Origin: Pelagibius sp.
GTDB taxonomy: Bacteria; Pseudomonadota; Alphaproteobacteria; Kiloniellales; Kiloniellaceae
Reading direction: 5' to 3'
Assembly (NCBI RefSeq): GCF_028289705.1
Contig: NZ_JANQOI010000090.1
Coordinates: forward strand, 1-64,000
Length of the DNA stretch: 64,000 nt
Below, one piece after another: positions 27,049 to 35,087 of the stretch (position 1 is its first letter; every line of letters starts with the position of its first letter). Position numbers and translations under genes: made by a program. The notes below the pieces were generated by a model that saw nothing but the letters and a program-made list of their open reading frames with translations, searched no databases and had not been told where the DNA came from.

Positions 27049-29725
27049 TGCCGAGCCGCTCCAGGGCGTGCTGCAGTTTGTCCATGGCCTGCTGGCTGTC
27101 GGCCAGGCGCTCGCGCTGCTCCTCGACCACTTCGGCAGGGGCCTTGGCGACGAACTGGTCGTTGGAGAGCTTCTTGTCGAGCTTGCCGATCTCGCTCTTG
27201 ACCTTGTCCATCTCCTTTTTCAGCCGCGCCTGTTCCTGAGCGATGTCGATCACGTCGGCCAGGGGCAGGACCAGAGTCGACTCCTCCAGCACATCCTGCA
27301 CCGATCCGTCGGGGACCGGCTGGTCGAAGGCGATCTCCTCGACCCTTGCCAGAGTTTGGACCAGCGCGGCGTGGCCCTTGACCCGCTGTTTGGACTCCTC
27401 GGAGGCTTCGTTGACGATCAGCGCGATCCGCGCGCCGGGCGGAACGTTCATCTCCGAACGTACCGCGCGGATCTGACCGATCATGCGCACGATCCAGTTC
27501 AGGGTCGCATCGGCCTCCGCGTCCAGTAGAGATTCGGGCATTGCCGGCCAGGCTGCCGTGGTCATGAGTCGCTCATCGCCCTCGCCGGTCTGTGACCAGA
27601 GTTCTTCGGTGATGAAGGGCATGATGGGGTGCAGCAGGAACAGCGCCTGATGCAGGACCCAGAGTGCCGTGGCGCGGGTTTCCGCCTTGGCCGCTTCGTC
27701 GTCACCCTGGAACAGCGGCTTGGCGAACTCCAAGTACCAGTCGCAGTAGGTGTGCCAGATGAACTGGTAGAGCGCCTGGGCGGCCTCGTTGAAGCGATAG
27801 GCTTCAATGGCGCCGCGCACCTTCGGCTCCACCTGGACAAGCTGGCTGACGATCCAGCGATTCACCCGTTCCCGGTTGGTCGCCGGATCGAAGTCGGCGC
27901 CGTAGGTGCAGGCGTTCATCTCGCAGAAGCGCGCGGCATTCCAGATTTTGGTGCAGAAGTTGCGGTAGCCCTCGATCCGGCTTTCCGCCAGCTTGATGTC
28001 CCGGCCCTGGGCCGCCAGGGCGGTCAGGGTGAAACGGACGGCGTCGGCGCCGAACCTGTCGATCAGGTCCAGCGGGTCCACCACATTGCCCTTGGACTTG
28101 GACATCTTCTGGCCCTTCTCGTCCCGCACCAGGGCGTGGATGTAGACGGTGTGGAAGGGCACCTGGCCATCCATGAAGTGCAGCCCGCTCATCATCATGC
28201 GGGCGACCCAGAAGAAGATGATGTCGAAGCTGGTGACCAGCACGTCGCCGGGATAGTAGCGCTTCAGCGCCTCGGTCTCTTCCGGCCAGCCCAGCGTCGA
28301 GAAGGGCCAGAGGGCCGAGGAGAACCAGGTGTCCAGTACGTCGGGATCGCGGGTCAGGTCCACTGCCTTGCCGTAATGGGCGGCGGCCAGCTTGGCGGCC
28401 TCGCCTTCGTCATGGGCGACGAAGACCTCGCCGTCGGGCCCGTACCAGGCCGGGATCTGATGGCCCCACCAGAGCTGGCGGGAGATGCACCAGGGCTGAA
28501 TGTTGCGCATCCACTCGTAGTAGGTCTTTTCCCACTGCTTGGGCACGAAGACCGTGCGGCCGCTCTCCACCGCCTCGATGGCGGGCTTGGCCATGGTGGC
28601 GGCATCCACATACCACTGGTCCGTCAGGTAAGGCTCAATCGGAACCCCGGAGCGGTCGCCGTGGGGCACCGTGTGGCGGTGCGCGTCGATCTTCTCCAGC
28701 AGGCCCGCCGCCTCCATGTCGGCGACGACCCTCTTGCGGGCTTCGAAGCGGTCCAGCCCGCGATAGGCCTCGGGCACGTTGTCGTTCATGTTGGCGTCAC
28801 GGTCGAAGACGTTGATCATCTCCAGGCCGTGGCGCTTGCCCACTTCGAAGTCGTTGAAGTCGTGGGCCGGGGTGATCTTCACCGCGCCGGAGCCCTGCTC
28901 CGGATCGGCATAGGCGTCGGCGACGATCGCAATCCGCCGGCCCACCAGCGGCAGGATGGCATGCTTGCCGACGAGATCTGTGTAGCGCTCGTCATCGGGG
29001 TGCACCGCCACCGCGGTGTCGCCGAGCATGGTCTCCGGCCGCGTGGTGGCCACGACAATGAAGCGGCCCTCCTCACCCTCGATGGGATACTTGAAGTGCC
29101 AGAGATGGCCGTCGATCTCCCGCTGTTCGACCTCGAGGTCGGAGATCGCGGTGTGGAAGCGTGGGTCCCAGTTCACCAGGCGCTTGTCGCGGTAGATCAG
29201 GCCCTCGTTGTAGAGGGTCACGAAGACCTTCAACACCGCTTCCGACAGGCCCTCGTCCATGGTGAAACGCTCGCGCGACCAGTCGCAGGAAGCGCCGAGG
29301 CGGCGCAGTTGCTTCAGGATGATTCCGCCCGACTCCTCGCGCCAGGCCCAGACCCGCTCGACGAATTCCGCGCGCCCGATCTGGCGGGTGTTGCCCTCGG
29401 CCAAGGGCATGCCGCGATCCAGCTCGATACCGTCCTTGGCCAGCTCACGCTCCACCACCATCTGGGTGGCGATGCCGGCATGGTCCGTGCCTGGTTGCCA
29501 GAGCACGTCGCGCCCCTGCATGCGCTGGTAGCGGATGAGAATGTCCTGCAGCGTGTTGTTGAGCGCGTGGCCGATATGCAGGCTACCCGTCACATTGGGC
29601 GGGGGGATCATAATGGTGTAGGGCTGCTTGGCCTCGTCAAACTGCGCGGCGAAGGCCTTGGCCTCCTCCCAGCGCGCGTATTGGCGGTCCTCGACCTCCT
29701 GGGGCCGGTATGTCTTGTCCAGCAT
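27041..29725 (-). CDS. valS: Valine--tRNA ligase
   Basis: 894-aa class I synthetase starting MLDKTYRPQEVEDRQYARWE. HIGH motif in PPPNVTGSLHIGHALNN, KMSKS motif in KGQKMSKSKGNVVDPLD, editing (CP1) domain between, and a C-terminal coiled-coil arm (about 825-885) that reads the tRNA corner. Start at 29725 chosen from the conserved N-terminus. Neighbour of popZ and tolC, a common alphaproteobacterial order. Confidence 0.97.
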   Translation of the reverse strand: MLDKTYRPQEVEDRQYARWEEAKAFAAQFDEAKQPYTIMIPPPNVTGSLHIGHALNNTLQDILIRYQRMQGRDVLWQPGTDHAGIATQMVVERELAKDGIELDRGMPLAEGNTRQIGRAEFVERVWAWREESGGIILKQLRRLGASCDWSRERFTMDEGLSEAVLKVFVTLYNEGLIYRDKRLVNWDPRFHTAISDLEVEQREIDGHLWHFKYPIEGEEGRFIVVATTRPETMLGDTAVAVHPDDERYTDLVGKHAILPLVGRRIAIVADAYADPEQGSGAVKITPAHDFNDFEVGKRHGLEMINVFDRDANMNDNVPEAYRGLDRFEARKRVVADMEAAGLLEKIDAHRHTVPHGDRSGVPIEPYLTDQWYVDAATMAKPAIEAVESGRTVFVPKQWEKTYYEWMRNIQPWCISRQLWWGHQIPAWYGPDGEVFVAHDEGEAAKLAAAHYGKAVDLTRDPDVLDTWFSSALWPFSTLGWPEETEALKRYYPGDVLVTSFDIIFFWVARMMMSGLHFMDGQVPFHTVYIHALVRDEKGQKMSKSKGNVVDPLDLIDRFGADAVRFTLTALAAQGRDIKLAESRIEGYRNFCTKIWNAARFCEMNACTYGADFDPATNRERVNRWIVSQLVQVEPKVRGAIEAYRFNEAAQALYQFIWHTYCDWYLEFAKPLFQGDDEAAKAETRATALWVLHQALFLLHPIMPFITEELWSQTGEGDERLMTTAAWPAMPESLLDAEADATLNWIVRMIGQIRAVRSEMNVPPGARIALIVNEASEESKQRVKGHAALVQTLARVEEIAFDQPVPDGSVQDVLEESTLVLPLADVIDIAQEQARLKKEMDKVKSEIGKLDKKLSNDQFVAKAPAEVVEEQRERLADSQQAMDKLQHALERLGSA

Positions 29726-29867
29726 CGCTGGCGGTCCTCTTGAACGGCTGCCGGACGCGCACAAACGCGCGCGCCGCGGTGACAAAATCGGGAATGGGAT
29801 ATCAGATGGTGTTCGATCGCGCCATACAGCAGGTCCACCGGACGGACCGCCTGGGCGGCGGCCCGGC

Positions 29868-30818
29868 CTACTGATCTTCGGCGCGTCGTACCATCTTTTT
29901 GATCTCCTCGCGAACGATCCGTTCTACCAGATCGGGGAGATTTGCGTCCAGCCAGCCTTTCAACTCCGGCGCCAAGGATTCGCGGACCAGTTCTTCCAGG
30001 GTCCGGCCACCACCGATGGCGATGCCGTCGGGCTGCTGATTGGCCAAGGCAGCCTTGGACACCGCGGCCAACGAGGCAGTGGCCGCCGCCGCCGTGGCCG
30101 CTGAAACGATCTGGCTTTCCAGCCCTGCCCCTGCCGGGGCCAGGTCGGTGCCGGGTTCGGAAACCGGCGGATCCTCGGTTTCGCCCTCTGCGACGATCTC
30201 GGCGTCCAGTTCCGGTTCGGCTTCTGGTTCGGGCTCAGGCTCCGCTTCTGCCTCGGGTTCCGGCTCGGGCTCGGGCTCAGGTTCCGGCTCGGGTTCCGGT
30301 TCTGGCTCGGGTTCCGGTTCTGGCTCAGGTTCTGGTTCCGGCTCTGGCTCCGCTTCTGCCTCGGGTTCCGGTTCCGGCTCAGGTTCGGGCTCAGGTTCGG
30401 GCTCAGGTTCCGGGTCTGGCTCGGCCTCCGGTTCTGGCTCGGCCTCCGGTTCTGGCTCGGCTTCCGGCGCCGCCTCCGCAGGCTCTTCATCCAGGTCGAC
30501 GATGCTTCCGTCGTCGGCGACCATCTTTGTGAGATCGAGAATGTTGTCGGCCCCGCTGGGTGCCGCTGCGGGCGCCGCTTCGGGCTCAGGCGCCGGCTCC
30601 GGTTCCGGCGCGGGCTCCGGTTCGGGCTCTGGTTCGGGCTCTGGTTCCGGCTTGGCCTCAGGCTCCGGTTCAGGCTTTGCCTCGGCCTCGGCCGCCGGCG
30701 CTTCCTCGCCTTCGGCCTCCTTTTCCTCTTCCGCAGGCTCGTCTTCCGAGATGATTCGCCGGATGGAGGCGAGGATCTCCTCCATTGTCGGTTCGTTTTG
30801 CTCGTCCGGCGTGCTCAT
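29868..30818 (-). CDS. popZ: PopZ-like polar organizing protein with expanded Pro-Glu linker
   Basis: 316-aa protein. The N-terminus [18 protein letters not shown] is the PopZ client-binding helix, and the C-terminal [34 protein letters not shown] is the oligomerisation module. PopZ forms the polar condensate that anchors ParB and cell-cycle proteins. Between them is an acidic low-complexity linker (about 35-220) made mostly of PE and AE dipeptides, far longer than in Caulobacter PopZ (177 aa total). Lies upstream of valS. Confidence 0.9.
   Translation of the reverse strand: MSTPDEQNEPTMEEILASIRRIISEDEPAEEEKEAEGEEAPAAEAEAKPEPEPEAKPEPEPEPEPEPEPAPEPEPAPEPEAAPAAAPSGADNILDLTKMVADDGSIVDLDEEPAEAAPEAEPEPEAEPEPEAEPDPEPEPEPEPEPEPEPEPEAEAEPEPEPEPEPEPEPEPEPEPEPEPEPEPEPEPEAEAEPEPEPEAEPELDAEIVAEGETEDPPVSEPGTDLAPAGAGLESQIVSAATAAAATASLAAVSKAALANQQPDGIAIGGGRTLEELVRESLAPELKGWLDANLPDLVERIVREEIKKMVRRAEDQ
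30215..30470. repeat. Tandem hexamer-type repeat encoding (Pro-Glu)n in popZ
   Basis: Plus-strand reading is a run of GGTTCC, GGCTCG, GGCTCA and similar hexamers, with interspersed GCTTCTGCC units; on the coding strand they give Glu-Pro and Glu-Ala pairs. Synonymous variation (TC(C/G/A/T) third bases) shows the repeat is not newly expanded. A shorter block lies at about 30590-30680. Confidence 0.85.
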
Positions 30819-30918
30819 ACCATAGCGGCCTTTAAGACCAAGATCGTCATCTCAGTTGAACGGACTTGTAACACTGGATAGTGGTAAAGCGGAAATTTTC
30901 TGTTAACCAAAAAGCGGA

Positions 30919-32355
30919 TTACTCGGTAAGCCCCGGCGCCGTCAAGCCGAACCAAGTGTCTCTGACGGCACGATAATCCACTTCCGGGTCATAGATGTCC
31001 GTCGGAAGGGCGAGGTCCCCCGCCGTCATCCGGCCGATGGCCGTCAGCACCTGATAGCTGGCGACGATCTCATCGCGTTGCGCGCCGACCAGGCTGACCT
31101 GGGCGTCCAACAGTTCCTGCTCTGCATCCAACACGTCGAGAACGGTCCGTGCGCCGACGGCATTCTCCTGGCGCACGCCTTCCAGGGCGATCTCATTCGC
31201 CCGCACCGACTCCTGAAAGGCCTGGATCTGCGCCCGCGCCGTTTCCAGGCTTTCCCAGGCGGAGATCGCGTCCTCGCGGGCCTGGCGCAAGGCCTCGCGC
31301 ACTTCGAGGCGGCGTTGGCTGGCAACCTGCTTGGCTTCCCGCACCCGGCTGGAGACCGAGCCCTGCTGATAGAGCGGCACCGAGACCACCGCCAGGACCT
31401 CGGCGGAACGGCTTTCGCTGCCGCGCGACGAGCGTTCGTTCTGGTAGCTCAGCCCGCCGCGAAGCTCGACCTCGGGGTACAGCTCGCCTTTCACCTCGCG
31501 CACGGTGCGCAGGGCGGCCAGTTCGGTGAACTGGGCTGCCAGGACCGAGGGGTTGGCCGCCTCCGCCTCTCCGATGACGGATTCCTGATCGGCGGGCAGC
31601 GCGCGCGGCCCCGGCGGCCGGTCGAGAAGCTGCGGAAAGACGCCTATGACATTTTCAAAGGCCGCCCTGCTGGAGGTGAGATTGCCCTGGGCCTGGATCG
31701 TGTCGGCGCTGGCGGTGGAAAGACGGCTTTCCGACTGCGCAACGTCGGTCCGCGTCACCTCGCCCACTTCGAAGCGGTCCTGGGTGGCCTCCAACTGGCG
31801 CGCCAAGACCTGTTCGTTGTTCTGATTCAAGCGCAGCACCGACTGGTCGCGCCAGACATCGGCATAGACCGTTACGCCGTCGAAAAGCACGGACTGTTCT
31901 GTATCGGCCAGGAAGGCGCGTTGCGCGAAAACCTCGTTCTCGGCCCGCTCGGTGCCCGCCACGGTGCGACCGCCGCGATAGAGCGGCTGTGTTACGTTCA
32001 GGTCGGTCGCCACCGGGCTGCGGCTCTCGCTGCCCCGGTCCGTCGGCCGGTCGACGTTATCGACAGCCGAACCGACACGGCCTTCGGCCTCGACCAAGGG
32101 GCGCCAGTCGGACAGTGCCTGGGGCACACGTTCGTTCACCGACCGCAACTCGGCCCGTGCGGCATTCAGCGTTGGGTTCGACTCGTAGGCCTGGATCAGC
32201 GCCTCTTCCAAGGTCTGCGCTCCGGGCGATCCGGTGCCGAAAGCGAATACCGCAAGGAGGGCTCCGGCGGCGGTCAGCCCCCGCGCAGACCTTTGTTTCA
32301 CCCTGCGGGCGCCTTCCAGGTGATCGAAACGCCGGCCAACGGTTCCTGATCTCAT
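30919..32355 (-). CDS. TolC family outer membrane protein
   Basis: 478-aa outer-membrane channel for type I secretion or efflux. The N-terminal signal region contains AAGALLAVFAFGTGSPGAQT, then TLEEALIQAYESNPTLNAARAELRSV and a duplicated alpha-hairpin/beta layout (TLLAVLDAEQEL-like ARTVLDVLDAEQELLDAQV). A GTG at 32301 (KQRSARGL) is an alternative start with a GGAAGG upstream. No adaptor or pump gene is adjacent. Gene order methyltransferase-tolC-popZ-valS is common in the class. Confidence 0.9.
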   Translation of the reverse strand: MRSGTVGRRFDHLEGARRVKQRSARGLTAAGALLAVFAFGTGSPGAQTLEEALIQAYESNPTLNAARAELRSVNERVPQALSDWRPLVEAEGRVGSAVDNVDRPTDRGSESRSPVATDLNVTQPLYRGGRTVAGTERAENEVFAQRAFLADTEQSVLFDGVTVYADVWRDQSVLRLNQNNEQVLARQLEATQDRFEVGEVTRTDVAQSESRLSTASADTIQAQGNLTSSRAAFENVIGVFPQLLDRPPGPRALPADQESVIGEAEAANPSVLAAQFTELAALRTVREVKGELYPEVELRGGLSYQNERSSRGSESRSAEVLAVVSVPLYQQGSVSSRVREAKQVASQRRLEVREALRQAREDAISAWESLETARAQIQAFQESVRANEIALEGVRQENAVGARTVLDVLDAEQELLDAQVSLVGAQRDEIVASYQVLTAIGRMTAGDLALPTDIYDPEVDYRAVRDTWFGLTAPGLTE

Positions 32356-32516
32356 GCGAGACTGTCTCCCTGCTGTCCTTGTCGGGCCCCGAATCGGGTG
32401 ACCCCTCTAAGATTGCATCGCGAACACATAACTTCTACGGGTGACGCGGCCGAAAGACACTGACAAACCTTCGAACCCGGCGCGATCCTCCGGCAATTGC
32501 CGAATGCAGCCAGCGC

Positions 32517-33173
32517 CTAGAAGACGAAGCCCGCCTCTCGCTCGAAGCCCGGCAGCAGCGGGACCGCCGCATCGAACAGCTTGCGCGTGGAAAAGATCTC
32601 GCCCGAACGCTCGATCAAGGTGGCGCGGCCAATTCCGGTTTCATCCAGAACGACGGCCGCCAGCCGCCCGCCCTCGGCCATCTGACTCTTGATCGCCGCC
32701 GGCACCTCGTTGACGGCCCCCTGCAGCAGAATCACGTTATAGGGCGCCTGCTTGGCATAGCCCCCCTGCAGCGCCCCCTCAACGACCACGGCATTGTCGA
32801 GGTCCAACGCGTTGAGCGTTGCATTGGCCTGCTCCACCAGCGCGTGATCGTGATCGAGCCCGACCACGGTTTCCGCAAGGCCGGCAAGCACCGCTGTCGA
32901 ATAGCCGGTGGCACAGCCGAGGTCGAGGATCATGTCGCCCGGTTCCGGCTGCACAGCCTGCACCATGCGGGCGAGGACCATGGGCTCCATGAGAAAGCGC
33001 CGGGGCGCCACCTCCAGGTCCTCGTCGACATAAGCGATGCCGCGCAGGACATCGCCGACAAACTGCTCACGGGGCACGGCTTCGAAAGCCTCGATGATGC
33101 GCGGATCCGTCACCTTGTTGGTGCGAATCTGGCTGTCGACCATGTGTTGGCGCGCTGCCGCGAAATCAACCAT
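32517..33173 (-). CDS. Isoaspartyl-methyltransferase-like protein, degenerate substrate loop
   Basis: 218-aa PIMT-family protein starting MVDFAAARQHMVDSQIRTNKV. The SAM loop LDLGCATGYSTAVLAGL is intact, but where true Pcm has GQT-I/L-SQP this protein has RRFLMEP, so isoaspartyl repair is doubtful. Start at 33173 is supported by an AAGG ribosome-binding site. It has its own promoter and precedes tolC. Confidence 0.85.
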   Translation of the reverse strand: MVDFAAARQHMVDSQIRTNKVTDPRIIEAFEAVPREQFVGDVLRGIAYVDEDLEVAPRRFLMEPMVLARMVQAVQPEPGDMILDLGCATGYSTAVLAGLAETVVGLDHDHALVEQANATLNALDLDNAVVVEGALQGGYAKQAPYNVILLQGAVNEVPAAIKSQMAEGGRLAAVVLDETGIGRATLIERSGEIFSTRKLFDAAVPLLPGFEREAGFVF

Positions 33174-33238
33174 GTCACCTTCTGCGCTTTTGTTATTTCC
33201 CCCCGACAAAGGCCTGAAGATCAGCCTTCGCGATCAGT

Positions 33239-33267
33239 TTTATAGGTGCGCAGATTGAAGAAAACAA
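33239..33267 (-). promoter_or_regulatory. Putative sigma-70 promoter of the methyltransferase gene
   Basis: Minus-strand -35 TTGTTT (33267-33262), 17-bp spacer, -10 TATAAA (33244-33239). The start of transcription would be near 33232, giving a leader of about 60 nt. Confidence 0.5.
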
Positions 33268-33349
33268 CGCAACAGAAAGTCACAGCTACCGGCAGAAGCG
33301 AACCGCAAAGCCGGCAAACGGGTCGCGCAACGCCATGACCGCTGGCGCC

Positions 33350-33378
33350 TTGACCCGGCATGGGGCGGGCAGTATAGC
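33350..33378 (+). promoter_or_regulatory. Promoter of tRNA-Cys
   Basis: -35 TTGACC (33350-33355), exact 17-bp spacer, -10 TATAGC (33373-33378). Transcription would begin near 33385, about 10 nt before the mature tRNA. Confidence 0.7.
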
Positions 33379-33395
33379 TTCTGCCCGCCTGCCAC

Positions 33396-33469
33396 GGCCC
33401 GGTGGGAGAGTGGCTATCCAGAGGATTGCAAATCCTTGCACGCCGGTTCGATTCCGGCCCGGGCCTCCA
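33396..33469 (+). tRNA. tRNA-Cys (GCA)
   Basis: 74-nt cloverleaf with encoded CCA. Acceptor stem GGCCCGG/CCGGGCC (7 bp), U73 discriminator as expected for tRNA-Cys, anticodon GCA at 33428-33430, and T-arm GCCGG-TTCGATT-CCGGC. Confidence 0.97.
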
Positions 33470-33535
33470 CGCAGACTTTTCGATTCCCTCACCCGAACTG
33501 CAGATGCGGTAATCAGCGTGTCAGCGCTGCTGGCT

Positions 33536-33694
33536 TTAGCGCGCCATGGCCTGGAGCAGGCTGTACCAGCCGTAGCCGACGGCAGCGAAGAAGAAGGCAA
33601 AGGTCCCAACGGCCGCGAGGCCGCTAGCCAGTCGCTCCCAAAACGGCGGCATCAGTCCGCCGATCTCCCACTCGCCTGCGCTGCGGTCCGTCAT
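33536..33694 (-). CDS. Small single-span membrane protein, unknown
   Basis: 52-aa candidate: a short acidic N-terminus (MTDRSAGEWEIGG), then one hydrophobic span (about 24-46, ASGLAAVGTFAFFFAAVGYGW) and a basic end. High GC3 and sensible composition support coding, but there is no recognised family. Faces tRNA-Cys. Confidence 0.5.
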   Translation of the reverse strand: MTDRSAGEWEIGGLMPPFWERLASGLAAVGTFAFFFAAVGYGWYSLLQAMAR

Positions 33695-33936
33695 CTCGCA
33701 ACTCTTCCTCGTCTTGTCTGCCCTTACTGCCTGCCCGACCGAACCGCCGTGTTCCGGCCGACCGCGCTTCAGGGAACAGAGCCTATGTCGACCTCTGGCC
33801 TTTGGCAAGAACAAAACACGAACAACTGAATTTCTTTACCTTTTGCTGAGGGATATCCCTACACTCTTTGATGATGCTTCTTTCGGGAATCGGTATTGGG
33901 CCAGTCGCGTTCGACCACACGCCGGGAGACTGAACG

Positions 33937-34116
33937 ATCCGAGAAGACATTCTTATCTGCCTGCCGGAGCGGCTTCATCCGGTCAGCCAGATGTTCCTGG
34001 AGCGCTGGCTTTCCGGCGATATGACGACAGCAGAGTTCCTGCGCTGGTTCCATATGCCGAACTCCTCGTATCTCTCCGTCGCCAAGTGCGTTCTGGCCGT
34101 GGTCTCCGGCGCCTGA
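33937..34116 (+). pseudogene. Possible small ORF or gene remnant without a normal start
   Basis: The frame from the stop at 33931 to TGA 34114-34116 encodes a natural-looking peptide (IREDILICLPERLHPVSQMF, then LERWLSGDMTTAEFLRW and more) with high GC3, unlike the alternative frames. The only ATG is at 33991 (41 aa) without a Shine-Dalgarno; GGGAG at 33924-33928 precedes an ATC codon. It may be a decayed gene end or a small protein with an unusual start. Confidence 0.3.
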
Positions 34117-34124
34117 CCGGCCGC

Positions 34125-34150
34125 AAAAAAAGCTGCAAAATCTTTGCAGC
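34125..34150 (-). terminator. Intrinsic-terminator-like hairpin, minus strand
   Basis: Read on the minus strand: GCTGCAAA-GAT-TTTGCAGC (8-bp perfect stem, 34150-34132) followed by seven T. No minus-strand gene ends close by (the nearest ends at 35088), so it may stop read-through from the kynureninase-like operon, or belong to an unannotated RNA. It overlaps the -35 of the tRNA-Asn promoter. Confidence 0.45.
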
Positions 34151-34172
34151 CATGCCGGCGGTTTGATATAAC
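34144..34172 (+). promoter_or_regulatory. Promoter of tRNA-Asn
   Basis: -35 TTGCAG (34144-34149), 17-bp spacer, -10 TATAAC (34167-34172). Transcription would begin about 40 nt before the mature tRNA. Confidence 0.6.
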
Positions 34173-34218
34173 CGCGCTTCGCTGATCGGGGCTGGCCCCC
34201 TTGGCGATCTTTTCCTGA

Positions 34219-34294
<76 letters not shown>

Positions 34295-34305
34295 ACACAC
34301 AAGCA

Positions 34306-34337
34306 GAGGGAGCGTCTCTTTGAACCGACGCTCCCTC
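34306..34337 (+). terminator. Stem-loop after tRNA-Asn
   Basis: Perfect 11-bp stem GAGGGAGCGTC / GACGCTCCCTC with a 10-nt loop, starting 12 nt after the tRNA end. It is followed by GCTTGCTTCC and not by a clean T-run, so termination is likely but may be inefficient. Confidence 0.55.
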
Positions 34338-34482
34338 GCTTGCTTCCAGATCGCTCCCGCGTCCGAGCAGTCCCCCACGCCCAGGCCAAAAAGATGAGTT
34401 CTTTCAATGCCGATGCGGCGCTGGTCCCTGCCAAACTGTGGTATAGAAAAAGAGTCTTTCGATTCTGCCCGGAGTTTGGGAG

Positions 34483-35082
34483 TTGGGTCAGCTCATAGGA
34501 ATGCCGCTGCCCGCATCGTCAATTGCGAAGTGGCAGGAGACCGCCGCGAGCGCACGGAGCTATCTCGCCAGCGCGGAAGCGCTGAAGATGCTCGAGGTCT
34601 GGGCGTCCTGCGGCATGGGCGACCAGCCGCCACAACGCGAAGACCTCAAGCCCGAGACCTTCCCGGCTCTGCTGCCGGATATCTGGCTGATGGACTACCT
34701 GCCCGAGACCCGGCAGCTCCGCTACCGCCTGGAGGGCGAGAACATACGGGCACGCTACGACCGTTCCCTGGTCGGGCATTGTCTGGAAGACATCATAGCC
34801 CCCGATGCTCTCGAGAAGGTGCGGCACTACTTCCTGGCCTGCGTCGAGGCGCCGGCGATTACCATGGTGGTCGGCAGGCTCTATCACGAGTGGCGGCAAC
34901 CGGGCTACGGCGAGCGCTTGCTGCTGCCCCTGTTCTCGGCGGCGGGCAAGGCCGAGGGCCTGGTCGGCATCACCGTCTACAAGCAGACTTTCGCCAACCG
35001 CGCCCTGGCCGAGGAGCGTTCAAAGCGGATCACCTGTATCCTGCCGCTGGACGGCTCGAAACCCGAAGAACACTCCGAGTAG
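34483..35082 (+). CDS. PAS domain protein (PAS_5 type)
   Basis: 199-aa protein with a single PAS-like sensory fold (about 60-170: LPDIWLMDYLPETRQLRYRL, IRARYDRSLVGHCLEDII). It belongs to the alphaproteobacterial PAS_5 group, which has no attached output domain; ligand and partner are unknown. The start is uncertain: TTG at 34483 has GGAG 8 nt upstream, while the ATG at 34501 has its AGGA too close. Convergent with the kynureninase-like gene (5-bp gap). Confidence 0.75.
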   Translation: MGQLIGMPLPASSIAKWQETAASARSYLASAEALKMLEVWASCGMGDQPPQREDLKPETFPALLPDIWLMDYLPETRQLRYRLEGENIRARYDRSLVGHCLEDIIAPDALEKVRHYFLACVEAPAITMVVGRLYHEWRQPGYGERLLLPLFSAAGKAEGLVGITVYKQTFANRALAEERSKRITCILPLDGSKPEEHSE

Positions 35083-35087
35083 CCGCC

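Larger units (their letters stand above)
33695..34218. other. Gene-poor, AT-richer stretch between the two tRNA genes
   Basis: No gene can be called with confidence. It contains an open frame ending at 34116 (see next entry), an intrinsic-terminator-like hairpin and the tRNA-Asn promoter. The left part (33800-33900) is clearly poorer in G+C than its surroundings. No integrase or direct repeat of tRNA ends was found. Confidence 0.6.

Noticed and set aside
27629..29743. 704-codon plus-strand open frame opposite valS
   Set aside because: Antisense of a clear valine--tRNA ligase; no domain recognised.
30215..30680. Possible CRISPR array
   Set aside because: The repeats are hexamer-like and in frame, encoding Pro-Glu in PopZ; there are no unique spacers.
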